DNA of 14,310 nucleotides from Flavobacteriales bacterium UBA2798 (GTDB lineage Bacteria > Bacteroidota > Bacteroidia > Flavobacteriales_D > UBA2798): positions 13,532 through 27,841 of the forward strand of contig DEHO01000016.1 of the NCBI GenBank assembly GCA_002351955.1. Reading direction: 5' to 3'. The notes beneath the pieces are model-generated. The model was given only the letters and a program-made list of their open reading frames with translations, was not told the DNA's origin and searched no databases. Shown piece after piece: positions 1-7,404 of this stretch. The position numbers were made by a program, and so were the translations under genes. The first letter of the stretch is position 1, and each line of letters begins with the position of its first letter.

Positions 1-2031
1 AATAAATTCTACCGCCTGTAACTGCCGGAACGATCCGCTCATGCCGTCAAACATGCCGGATTTATCGCCATATCCGCCAAAGTGTTTGGTCAATGCAGGA
101 TGAAGTACGCGTTTGATAAGGGATGATTTTCCGGATCCGCTTACCCCGGTTACAACCGTTAATACTCCTATGGGGAGTTTCACATCTACACCTTTCAGAT
201 TGTTTTCCCTAACTCCTTTAAGCTCGATATAATCTTTCCATTTGCGGCGCTTTTCTGGTACAGGAATTACTTCCTTGCCTGTGAGATATGCAGCAGTCAT
301 GCTTTTTCCTGCAGTGAGCAAGTCGTTGTGATCACCCTGAAATACCACTTCACCACCCAGCGATCCCGCCATCGGACCCATATCCACTATTTCATCGGCA
401 GTGCGCATCACTTCTTCGTCATGTTCAACAACAATCACCGTATTGCCAATATCACGCAGCGATTTCAAAACTTTGATCAGACGTTGCGTGTCTCGTGGAT
501 GCAATCCGATTGAAGGTTCATCCAGAATATACATCGATCCGACCAGGCTGCTGCCTAATGATGTGGCAAGATTTATCCTTTGGGATTCTCCCCCTGAAAG
601 TGTGTTGGCGTTTCGGTTTAATGTGAGGTATCCTAATCCAACATCGTGGAGGAATTGTAAGCGGCTCCTGATTTCAATTAAGATCCGTTTTGCAATTTTT
701 TCTTCGTGTTGATTGAGCTTCATTCCTTCGAAAAAACCACCAAGACGACTTATCGGTTCAAATAGTAATTCTGTAATGGATCTTCCGCCAACTTTTACGT
801 ACTGGGCATCTTTTCGCAATCGTGTTCCCATGCAATCCGGACAATCCGTTTTACCGCGGTAACGACTAAGCATGACTCTGTACTGGATTTTGTACATATT
901 GCTTTCGAGGTGACGGAAAAATTCATCCAGTCCGTCGAAATGTTTATTTCCCTTCCAAAGTACATTCATTTGTTCTTTGGTTAGTTGTCCGACCGGTTTG
1001 TGAATAGGGAAATTGAATTTATCTGCAGTTTTGATCAGTTGTTTTTTCCATTCTCCCATCGTTTCGCCTTTCCAGCAGGCTACTGCATCCTCGAAAACGG
1101 AAAGCGATTTGTTGGGAAGCACCAGATCAGGATCAATACCAATTACACTTCCAAACCCTTCGCAGGTTTTGCAGGCTCCAATGGGATTGTTAAACGTAAA
1201 AAAGTGGACACTGGGTTCCTCAAACAAAACCCCATCCGCTTCAAACTTATTGCTGAAGAATCTGCGGGTTTTCTTTTCATCCTGCACTTCAACCACACAT
1301 TCTCCTTCACCTTCAAAAAATGCAGTTTCAACAGAATCGGCAATGCGACTTTCGTTTTCTTCGTTACCTGCTTCTGCAACAAAACGGTCGATCATCACAT
1401 AAATCTTATCGGCATTTTTAAATTTCTTGGAAAGAGCATCTTCAATAGTGAGGATTTGTCCGTTAAGCTCTATTCTGGTAAATCCTTGTTGTTGGAGTAA
1501 TTCAAGCTGTTTTTGGTGTGTTCTGTCATTTTTGCGAATGAAGGGAGCAAACAAAATCACACGTGTCCCCTTGCTGAGTTGCTGAATGTAATTGACTACA
1601 TCCGCTGTTCGTTCGCGCTTGACTTCCTTTCCGCTAACCGGCGAATAGGTTTTTCCAACGCGTGCAAAAAGGAGTTTCATGTAATCGTAGATCTCCGTAA
1701 CTGTACCAACAGTAGAACGGGGATTTCTGCTGATTACCTTTTGTTCAATTGCTACAGCAGGTGAAATTCCTCTAATGTGATCAACTTCGGGTTTGTCGAG
1801 CCTGCCCAGAAACTGTCGTGCGTATGCAGAAAGGCTCTCAACATACCTTCGCTGACCTTCTGCGTAAAGGGTGTCAAAAGCCAACGATGATTTGCCCGAA
1901 CCGGATAAACCCGTTACCACAACCAGTTTGTTGCGGGGAATGGCAACACTCACATTTTTCAGGTTGTGTACGCGAGCTCCTTCAATGAGGATATGTGACT
2001 TAACGGAGACTTTTTCTTTGGTGGCTGACAT
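1..2031 (-). CDS. uvrA: UvrABC excinuclease subunit A (partial, 3' end beyond window)
   Basis: UvrA is the damage-recognition ATPase of nucleotide excision repair; it loads UvrB on distorted DNA. The reading frame is open for 677 codons from an ATG at 2031 to the left edge without a stop. The full-length family is about 940 residues, so roughly the last 265 are missing, including the C-terminal zinc finger. Visible elements: first Walker A GLSGSGKSS (residues 41-49), the nearby YAEGQRRYVESLSAYARQF block, signature LSGGESQRI (478-486), Walker B ILDEPSIGLH with D504/E505, and the second Walker A GVSGSGKSS (about 629-637). CxxC pairs are present at C287/C290 and C397/C400. The first CxxC pair of the E. 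coli zinc module (C253/C256) is absent here; the aligned stretch reads FEADGVLF. No Shine-Dalgarno is evident, as is usual in Bacteroidota. Identity is certain from motif order. Confidence 0.98.
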   Translation of the reverse strand, partial: MSATKEKVSVKSHILIEGARVHNLKNVSVAIPRNKLVVVTGLSGSGKSSLAFDTLYAEGQRRYVESLSAYARQFLGRLDKPEVDHIRGISPAVAIEQKVISRNPRSTVGTVTEIYDYMKLLFARVGKTYSPVSGKEVKRERTADVVNYIQQLSKGTRVILFAPFIRKNDRTHQKQLELLQQQGFTRIELNGQILTIEDALSKKFKNADKIYVMIDRFVAEAGNEENESRIADSVETAFFEGEGECVVEVQDEKKTRRFFSNKFEADGVLFEEPSVHFFTFNNPIGACKTCEGFGSVIGIDPDLVLPNKSLSVFEDAVACWKGETMGEWKKQLIKTADKFNFPIHKPVGQLTKEQMNVLWKGNKHFDGLDEFFRHLESNMYKIQYRVMLSRYRGKTDCPDCMGTRLRKDAQYVKVGGRSITELLFEPISRLGGFFEGMKLNQHEEKIAKRILIEIRSRLQFLHDVGLGYLTLNRNANTLSGGESQRINLATSLGSSLVGSMYILDEPSIGLHPRDTQRLIKVLKSLRDIGNTVIVVEHDEEVMRTADEIVDMGPMAGSLGGEVVFQGDHNDLLTAGKSMTAAYLTGKEVIPVPEKRRKWKDYIELKGVRENNLKGVDVKLPIGVLTVVTGVSGSGKSSLIKRVLHPALTKHFGGYGDKSGMFDGMSGSFRQLQAVEFI

Positions 2032-2052
2032 AGGGTACTTTCGGGAAAGCTG

Positions 2053-2060
2053 CAAAATTA
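2053..2060 (-). promoter_or_regulatory. Candidate -7 promoter element for uvrA
   Basis: The minus strand reads TAATTTTG followed by C, an exact match to the Bacteroidota -7 consensus TAnnTTTG, 21 bases before the uvrA ATG. I see no convincing TTTG -33 element at the expected 19-21 base spacing, so this is a half-supported promoter. Confidence 0.3.
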
Positions 2061-2084
2061 GCAGGTATTTGGGTTATTTACCTT

Positions 2085-2164
2085 AAAAAAGCCATTAGGA
2101 TGAGTACTGTGGACAACTTTTTCTGTGCTGCTGTATGGTCATATCAGGAAATGGCTTGTTTTTT
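2085..2164. repeat. Inverted repeat in the uvrA / TonB-receptor intergenic region
   Basis: The arm AAAAAAGCCATT (2085-2096) is matched by AATGGCTTGTTTTTT (2150-2164), which is its reverse complement apart from one extra G. The loop is 53 bases. The 288-base gap (2032-2319) otherwise shows only candidate promoters for the divergent genes; I see no ORF or RNA gene in it. The repeat may be chance in AT-rich DNA, or it may mark a structured leader or an operator. Confidence 0.3.
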
Positions 2165-2270
2165 CGCTTTTGTTGACCGTCTTCTTTAGAAAATTCGTAA
2201 TGAACATTTAACCTTTTTGATGTTTCTTTTCACCTTTAACAAACAATTCATCCGATAATTTGTTTTTTCC

Positions 2271-2301
2271 TTGGGTACTTGTCATTTTTTAATAAGTTTT
2301 G
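2271..2301 (+). promoter_or_regulatory. Candidate promoter for the TonB-dependent receptor gene
   Basis: TTG at 2271-2273 could be the -33 element. TAAGTTTTG at 2293-2301 resembles TAnnTTTG with one extra base; aligned on TTTG it has one mismatch and a 20-base spacer. If real, it covers the upstream in-frame TTG codon at 2299 and supports ATG 2320 as the translation start. Confidence 0.35.
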
Positions 2302-2319
2302 CACCCGAATCCTGAAACC

Positions 2320-4692
2320 ATGCACCGTAGTCGAATTGCATTTCTCGTCGTATCGTTTTTCCAGCTTCTATCAATTCCGTCATTTTCGCAGGAGAAATTC
2401 ACTGTTTCCGGATACGTTAAAGACGGTGCTACCGGCGAATACATGATGGCTGCCAATGTGTACGTTATCGAAACCCAAAAGGGTACTACAACCAACGGAT
2501 ATGGTTTTTACTCGATCACGCTTCCTAAAGGAAAGTACAAACTCAAATTTTCATTTATCGGTTACCAGGATCTGACAAAAGATGTCGAGCTCAACGGAAA
2601 CACAACGCTTAATGTCCAGTTGAATCCGGATTCGTACCAGATTGATGAGATTGAAGTTGTTGCCGATGGAGCAAAGGAGAACACGAACAGTACCGATATG
2701 GGTAGGGTTGGATTGGATGTGGAAAAAATTAAAACACTTCCGGCTTTCATGGGAGAAGTAGACATCATGAAAACGATTCAATTGCTTCCGGGTGTACAAG
2801 CAGCCGGCGAAGGAAATTCGGGTTTCTATGTTCGAGGTGGTGGTCCTGACCAAAACCTGATTCTTCTGGATGAAGCAGTGGTGTACAATGCATCCCACCT
2901 GTTCGGATTCTTTTCTGTTTTTAATGCGGATGCAGTTCGCAATGTAGAGTTGTACAAAGGTTCCATGCCCGCAAATTTCGGGGGACGCCTTGCCTCGGTG
3001 GTGGAGGTTTCCATGAAAGAAGGCAATAGTAAGGAAATAAAAGTAGATGGTGGAATCGGACTTATTTCATCACGACTTACTGTTCAGGGTCCAATAAAAA
3101 AAGACACCAGCTCATTTATGATTTCAGGTCGCAGAACCTATATTGATGTGCTCATGAAACCATTCATTAAAGAGAGCTCTCCTTTCAGAGGTACAGGATA
3201 TTATTTTTATGATTTGAATGCCAAGTTTAATTACCGTTTCAACGATAAGGACAGGTTGTTTTTCAGTGGTTATTTTGGGAAGGATGTGTTTGATTTCGGA
3301 AATAAAGATGCCGGTTTTGGGGTTCGTATTCCTTGGGGAAATGCGACTGCAACGGTTCGATGGAACCACCTCTTCAATTCGAAATTGTTTATGAATGTTT
3401 CCGCTATTTACAGCAAATACGATTTTCAGTTTGCCGCAAGTCAGGATGATTTTGAATTCGCAATTTTTTCCGGTATTCAGGATTGGAATGGAAAGCTGGA
3501 TTTTTTCTACTTACCCAATCCGCGACACAATATCAAGTTTGGAGCGTTTTATACCTACCACACCTTCATTCCTTCCTCTGCAACAGCACGTCAGGGAGAT
3601 CTTGAATTCGATACCGGAGATCGTGTAAAATTGTTTGCCCACGAAGCTGCAATTTATTTTAACGATGATTTCGATCTTACTGAGGAGATCAGAATCAGTG
3701 CAGGCTTACGTTATTCCGCATTTAATCAGGTTGGACCATTTAAGCGTTATGTTAAGGATCCAACACTGGGAACAACCATCGATACAATACAGTATTCTTC
3801 CGGCGAAAGTGTTAAGCTGTACCACGGTCCGGAACCGAGATTATCGATGCGCTATACATTGAATAAAGTTTCTTCACTTAAGGCTGCATATACCCGGAAT
3901 CTTCAATTCATTCACCTTGCATCTTTATCAGCAGTGTCACTTCCAACAGATGTTTGGGTTCCATCTACCGATCGTGTCAATCCCCAGATCGGAAACCAGT
4001 ACAGTATCGGTTATTTCAGGAATTTGAAAAAGGATGCCTATGAAACTTCAGTGGAAGTGTATTATAAAACTATGCAAAACCAAGTGGAATACCGCGAAGG
4101 TGCACAGCCGGATGATGATGTAAAGGATAATCCCGATAATAATTTTGTATTTGGTTACGGTTGGGCTTACGGTGCAGAATTTTTTCTGAAAAAGCGCTCC
4201 GGAAAATTCAACGGTTGGGTGGGATATACCTTAAGCTGGACCAAACGGAGATTTGATGATCTCAATAGCGGTGAATGGTTTTATGCAAAGTTTGATCGAA
4301 GAAACGATGTAAGTCTTGCATTGGTTTATGAGCCAAATAAAAAATGGACATTCGGCGCTGTGTTTGTCTATGCGCAGGGAAATGCAATTACGCTTCCTTA
4401 TTCCTGGTACATGGTACAGGATCAAGTGGTATTCGAGTTTGCTCCCCGAAATTCACTTCGGATGCCGGCTTATCACCGTCTTGATCTGAGTGCAACCCGC
4501 AAAGGAAAAGAAACCAAGAAATTTAAATCGAGCTGGAATTTTTCAATTTACAATGTGTACAGCCGCTTGAATCCTTATTTCCTCTATGTAGATATTTCAG
4601 GAAGTCCGATTGACGGAACACTTACCATTAAGGCAAAACAGGTTTCGCTCTTTCCAATTCTTCCTTCTGTCACCTGGAATTTTAGTTTTTGA
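2320..4692 (+). CDS. TonB-dependent outer-membrane receptor with carboxypeptidase-D-like N-terminal domain
   Basis: This 790-residue outer-membrane receptor would import or bind a substrate using TonB-ExbBD energy; the substrate cannot be read from sequence. The start is placed at ATG 2320. It begins a good signal peptide (residues 1-23, hydrophobic FLVVSFFQLL, cleavage near SFS/QEK), whereas the in-frame TTG seven codons upstream lies inside a candidate promoter. Domains: a carboxypeptidase-D regulatory-like beta-sandwich (about 27-105), a TonB-box-like IDEIEVVA (108-115), and a plug (about 108-236) with FYVRGGGPDQNLILLDEA (169-186) and SHLFGFFSVFNADAVRNVEL. A beta-barrel follows to the C terminus, ending in WNFSF with the terminal Phe typical of outer-membrane barrels. 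The DUF4249 lipoprotein starts 2 bases after the stop. This pairing is common in Bacteroidota and differs from SusC/SusD, as no SusD homologue is present. Confidence 0.93.
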   Translation: MHRSRIAFLVVSFFQLLSIPSFSQEKFTVSGYVKDGATGEYMMAANVYVIETQKGTTTNGYGFYSITLPKGKYKLKFSFIGYQDLTKDVELNGNTTLNVQLNPDSYQIDEIEVVADGAKENTNSTDMGRVGLDVEKIKTLPAFMGEVDIMKTIQLLPGVQAAGEGNSGFYVRGGGPDQNLILLDEAVVYNASHLFGFFSVFNADAVRNVELYKGSMPANFGGRLASVVEVSMKEGNSKEIKVDGGIGLISSRLTVQGPIKKDTSSFMISGRRTYIDVLMKPFIKESSPFRGTGYYFYDLNAKFNYRFNDKDRLFFSGYFGKDVFDFGNKDAGFGVRIPWGNATATVRWNHLFNSKLFMNVSAIYSKYDFQFAASQDDFEFAIFSGIQDWNGKLDFFYLPNPRHNIKFGAFYTYHTFIPSSATARQGDLEFDTGDRVKLFAHEAAIYFNDDFDLTEEIRISAGLRYSAFNQVGPFKRYVKDPTLGTTIDTIQYSSGESVKLYHGPEPRLSMRYTLNKVSSLKAAYTRNLQFIHLASLSAVSLPTDVWVPSTDRVNPQIGNQYSIGYFRNLKKDAYETSVEVYYKTMQNQVEYREGAQPDDDVKDNPDNNFVFGYGWAYGAEFFLKKRSGKFNGWVGYTLSWTKRRFDDLNSGEWFYAKFDRRNDVSLALVYEPNKKWTFGAVFVYAQGNAITLPYSWYMVQDQVVFEFAPRNSLRMPAYHRLDLSATRKGKETKKFKSSWNFSIYNVYSRLNPYFLYVDISGSPIDGTLTIKAKQVSLFPILPSVTWNFSF

Positions 4693-4694
4693 TT

Positions 4695-5636
4695 ATGGCT
4701 CCGAAAAAAACAATACTGTTTCTCTTCCCGCTAATTCTGCTGGTGTTGGTAGCTTGTGAACGCGATGTGGATATTGAAATTCCCGGAGGTACGCGTCAGC
4801 CTGCAGTCTATGGCTGGATCGAACCGGGAGCACCGCCAATCATTATTTTCACCCGCGCACAACCTTATTTTGGTTCGTCCAACTTTTCAAGTTTCGAAGA
4901 ATTATTTATTCATAATGCAAGCATAACTGTTTCGACCGACAATTATTCTGCGCTGTTGTTTGAGTTATGCAGCAACAGTATTCCCGATTCATTATTGCCG
5001 GTGGTTGGTCAGTTTCTTGGTTTGGATTCGATCACATTGGCAAGCGTGAATTATTGTGTTTATACCAGTTTTGACGCCAACATTTTCGGAGTAGTGGGAA
5101 AGAATTATTACCTCAATATTGCCACTACAGAAGGTGAACAATTGAGTGCAGTTACGAAAATTCCTCAGCCCGTAGCGCTTGATAGTTTATGGTTCCAACC
5201 GGAAAGAGGGGATACTTTAGGCTTTATCTGGGCGCGGCTTACTGATCCTGATACACTCGGAAATGCCTACCGCTGGTTTGCACAACGTCAGGGTAAGGAT
5301 AATGGTTTTATTGCTCCCTACGGATCATCTTTTGATGATAAGTTCATTAACGGAACCAGTTTTAATTTTGGTGTTCCCCGTGGTGATAATGATTTCGCTC
5401 CAACGCCAGAGGTAGAAGGTGAGCGTGGTTATTTTAAGGTAGGAGATACTGTCATTGCAAAATTCTGCACGATTGATATGGCGCATTTTCAATTTTGGAG
5501 AAGCTTCGATACACAACTCGCCAGCAATGGAAATCCCTTTGCCGCACCTGCTCCGCTTAGAAGCAATATAACGGGTGGACTCGGAATCTGGGGTGGTTAT
5601 TCTCCAAGTTACGACACGCTGATCATTACTCCCTGA
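4695..5636 (+). CDS. DUF4249 family lipoprotein, partner of the TonB-dependent receptor
   Basis: This is a 313-residue predicted lipoprotein. ATG 4695 is preferred over an in-frame TTG two codons earlier that overlaps the receptor stop. The N terminus is a lipoprotein signal: lysines, a hydrophobic run, then lipobox LVAC with the lipidated Cys at residue 21. The residues after the Cys (ERDVDIEIPG) are acidic, which in Bacteroidota can favour display on the cell surface. The mature part is rich in beta-forming and aromatic residues. It ends GGLGIWGGYSPSYDTLIITP, a Gly-rich closing segment of the kind seen in DUF4249 proteins. DUF4249 genes commonly follow TonB-dependent receptors of this type, and this one starts 2 bases after the receptor stop. 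I infer a surface or periplasmic accessory role in substrate capture; no biochemical function is established from sequence. Confidence 0.85.
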   Translation: MAPKKTILFLFPLILLVLVACERDVDIEIPGGTRQPAVYGWIEPGAPPIIIFTRAQPYFGSSNFSSFEELFIHNASITVSTDNYSALLFELCSNSIPDSLLPVVGQFLGLDSITLASVNYCVYTSFDANIFGVVGKNYYLNIATTEGEQLSAVTKIPQPVALDSLWFQPERGDTLGFIWARLTDPDTLGNAYRWFAQRQGKDNGFIAPYGSSFDDKFINGTSFNFGVPRGDNDFAPTPEVEGERGYFKVGDTVIAKFCTIDMAHFQFWRSFDTQLASNGNPFAAPAPLRSNITGGLGIWGGYSPSYDTLIITP

Positions 5637-5669
5637 TCCGTGATTGCAGAGAATCAATGAATGCATGGT

Positions 5670-6572
5670 ATGATTAAGGTAGCATGGCGCAAAGAATACG
5701 TGCAGGCTCTTCCGGAAGGACATCGTTTTCCTATGGAAAAATATGCGTTGTTGCCTCAGCAATTGCTCTATGAAGGAACCATTGGTGAGGAGAATATTTT
5801 TTATCCTGAATCAATAGATCTTTCCGTTTGCAGGTTAACCCATAAGGATGAATACCTGGATAAACTTCTTCACCTAAGACTGGATAAAAACGAAATCCGT
5901 AAAATGGGATTTCCTTTAAATGAAGCATTGATTCAGCGTGAATTAATGATAATGGAGGGAACCCGCAAATGTGCTGAGTTTGCACTACAGAATGGTATAG
6001 CACTCAATACCGCAGGCGGAACACATCATGCTTTTTCCGATAGGGGAGAAGGATTCTGTTTGTTGAACGATAACGCCATTGCTGCAAACTGGTTGCTGCA
6101 TTCAGGAAAAGCAAAAAAAATTCTGATTGTCGATCTGGATGTTCATCAGGGAAATGGAACAGCAGAACTTTTTGCAAACGAAGACAGGGTTTTCACACTC
6201 TCTGTTCACGGTGAAAAGAACTACCCGATGCACAAGGAAGAAAGCGATTTGGATATTGGTCTGCCTGATGGGATTGGAGATGTTGAATACCTGAATGTTC
6301 TGCGATCAACCATTGATCCGTTGATTGAAAAATTTAAACCTGATTTTCTTTTTTACCAATGCGGAGTCGATATTCTGGCCAGTGATAAATTGGGCAGGTT
6401 GGGCATTAGTCATGACGCATGCAAAGAACGCGATCGTATCGTTCTATCAGCCTCACACCGTCGTGCGATTCCTGTGGTTTGTTCGATGGGAGGTGGTTAT
6501 TCCGAACGAATTGCTGCTATCGTTGATGCTCACGCCAACACTTTTCGGGTTGCGAAGGAATTGTGGGGTTGA
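5670..6572 (+). CDS. Histone deacetylase superfamily protein, class IV (HDAC11-like)
   Basis: A predicted zinc-dependent deacylase of 300 residues, probably cytoplasmic (no signal peptide). ATG 5670 gives MIKVAWRKEYVQALPEGHRFP, which fits the family N terminus; an ATG three codons earlier (5661) is possible. Active-site elements are intact: tandem histidines in GGTHHAFSDRGEGFC (H119/H120), metal ligands D157 and H159 in DLDVHQGNG, D234 in QCGVDILASDKLG, and the catalytic Tyr in GGGY (Y277). The SDRGEGFC and VDILASDKLGRLGIS segments resemble eukaryotic HDAC11 more than class I/II enzymes or AcuC. The bacterial substrate is unknown; acetylated small molecules or acyl-lysine proteins are possible. 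It begins 33 bases after the DUF4249 stop with no terminator between, so it may share that transcript. It converges on the small membrane-protein gene with only 15 bases between stops. Confidence 0.92.
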   Translation: MIKVAWRKEYVQALPEGHRFPMEKYALLPQQLLYEGTIGEENIFYPESIDLSVCRLTHKDEYLDKLLHLRLDKNEIRKMGFPLNEALIQRELMIMEGTRKCAEFALQNGIALNTAGGTHHAFSDRGEGFCLLNDNAIAANWLLHSGKAKKILIVDLDVHQGNGTAELFANEDRVFTLSVHGEKNYPMHKEESDLDIGLPDGIGDVEYLNVLRSTIDPLIEKFKPDFLFYQCGVDILASDKLGRLGISHDACKERDRIVLSASHRRAIPVVCSMGGGYSERIAAIVDAHANTFRVAKELWG

Positions 6573-6587
6573 TTTGGACTATATAAA

Positions 6588-6875
6588 TCAGTAAGGACCT
6601 TTTCCTATTGTAAAAAGATAAGTGATAGTTATTATCACGAGAAATCCAATCGTATTTCCAATTATCAGAATGACCAGTTTTGTTTTTTCGCTTTTGCTGA
6701 ATTTGATAAAGAGAGCAAGTATCAACAAAAGTGCAATAACTGTAAGTCCGCCAAAAAAATGAATAAAGGCACCATACAAATTGCCGAAATCAACGACATT
6801 AAAGAATATAAGTCCACATAATATGGCGATTCCAAGGATAACAAGCCAATAAGTTAGGTTCAGTATTTTCTTCAT
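6588..6875 (-). CDS. Small three-helix membrane protein, function unknown
   Basis: I do not recognise a family. The 95-residue product starts MKKILNLTYW and has three hydrophobic segments at about residues 9-28, 36-58 and 66-89. A charged loop, KFSKSEKTK (58-66), separates the second and third; by the positive-inside rule this loop and the N terminus would be on opposite or equal sides depending on topology, so topology is unclear. The gene is likely real: the hydrophobicity pattern is clean, it has an ATG with a Lys-Lys N terminus, and it fills the space between HDAC and DUF3276 with no better competing frame. It starts only 17 bases past a terminator-like hairpin that ends the DUF3276 transcript. 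Expression therefore requires readthrough or a promoter inside the end of the DUF3276 gene. Confidence 0.75.
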   Translation of the reverse strand: MKKILNLTYWLVILGIAILCGLIFFNVVDFGNLYGAFIHFFGGLTVIALLLILALFIKFSKSEKTKLVILIIGNTIGFLVIITITYLFTIGKGPY

Positions 6876-6892
6876 GATTGTATTAAAAAGAA

Positions 6893-6920
6893 AAAACCCG
6901 AATCCAAAGAGACGGGTTTT
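6893..6920 (-). terminator. Rho-independent terminator after the DUF3276 gene
   Basis: Read on the minus strand, AAAACCCG (6920-6913) pairs perfectly with CGGGTTTT (6900-6893) around a 12-base loop. A T-rich tail (TTTTTTCTTTTT) continues to about 6885. It lies 20 bases past the DUF3276 stop and 17 bases before the next gene's ATG on the same strand, so it could also act as an attenuator in the leader of that gene. Confidence 0.75.
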
Positions 6921-6940
6921 AGGGGTGTAAGTCGATTTAA

Positions 6941-7324
6941 TTATTTATCCAGATCTTCAAACTCAACAGTAGTGTAGTTGAAGTTGGTATTCGATACCTG
7001 ATTGTCCTGAACCAGCTCTCCTCCTGAATAGCCGTTTTCACGGAGCTCGGAAATTTTGGATACAGTTTCATTCAGTCCTTCAACGAACTTTTCAAAATCT
7101 TCCTTGTAAAGGAAAATCTTGTGTTTTTCGTAATTGACTTTCAGCCCGTCTTTATCGAAACGTTTTTTACTCTCGGTGATTGTAATGTACAAATCACTTC
7201 CACGGGTAGTCTTTACATCAAAGAAATAAGTCCTTTTTCCGGCACGTACCGCCTTGGAGTAGATCTCATCGCGGTCACGATCGCGCTCGCGACCATTCCC
7301 GTTGTTTTCGTAACCTTCTTCCAT
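6941..7324 (-). CDS. DUF3276 family PUR-alpha-like nucleic-acid-binding protein
   Basis: A 127-residue cytoplasmic protein matching the small PUR-type DNA/RNA-binding proteins of Bacteroidota (DUF3276), distantly related to eukaryotic Pur-alpha and Borrelia BpuR. The N terminus is a charged, probably disordered tail (NGNGRERDRDRDE, about 8-20). The single PUR fold follows at about 20-92: EIYSKAVRAGKRTYFFDVK, then TRGSDLYITITESKKRF, then the KHKIFLYKEDFEKFVEGL helix region. The C-terminal tail is acidic, ending EFEDLDK. The length is normal for the family. Its physiological role is not settled; post-transcriptional regulation or single-stranded nucleic-acid binding is likely. It has its own well-matched promoter (7369-7399) and its own terminator, so it is probably expressed as a single-gene transcript independent of the ABC transporter upstream. 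Confidence 0.9.
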   Translation of the reverse strand: MEEGYENNGNGRERDRDRDEIYSKAVRAGKRTYFFDVKTTRGSDLYITITESKKRFDKDGLKVNYEKHKIFLYKEDFEKFVEGLNETVSKISELRENGYSGGELVQDNQVSNTNFNYTTVEFEDLDK

Positions 7325-7368
7325 CTCTGGCTCTTTTGGTTGAACTTGATATTGTTGCTTGTGAATAC

Positions 7369-7399
7369 CAAATTTAACAACTAAAGGGACAAAGCCAAA
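7369..7399 (-). promoter_or_regulatory. Bacteroidota-type promoter for the DUF3276 gene
   Basis: On the minus strand, TTTG (7399-7396) is followed after 19 bases by TAAATTTG (7376-7369). Both the elements and the spacing match the Bacteroidota sigma-ABfr consensus (TTTG, 19-21 bases, TAnnTTTG). The -7 ends 44 bases before the ATG. It lies just beyond the ABC transporter stop, giving DUF3276 independent transcription. Confidence 0.65.
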
Positions 7400-7404
7400 T
7401 TTTT

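Noticed and set aside
985..1500. 171-codon open frame on the plus strand
   Set aside because: It lies entirely antisense to uvrA, whose protein shows continuous family motifs; the plus-strand product has no recognisable domain.
2299..2319. Upstream TTG start for the TonB receptor
   Set aside because: It would add seven residues in front of a complete signal peptide and lies in a candidate promoter; ATG 2320 fits better.
2320..5636. SusC/SusD-type glycan uptake locus
   Set aside because: The lipoprotein is DUF4249-like rather than SusD-like, and no glycoside hydrolase or glycan sensor is nearby.
5325..5762. 145-codon open frame on the minus strand spanning the DUF4249/HDAC junction
   Set aside because: It is antisense to two well-supported genes and has no signal, domain or regulatory sequence of its own.
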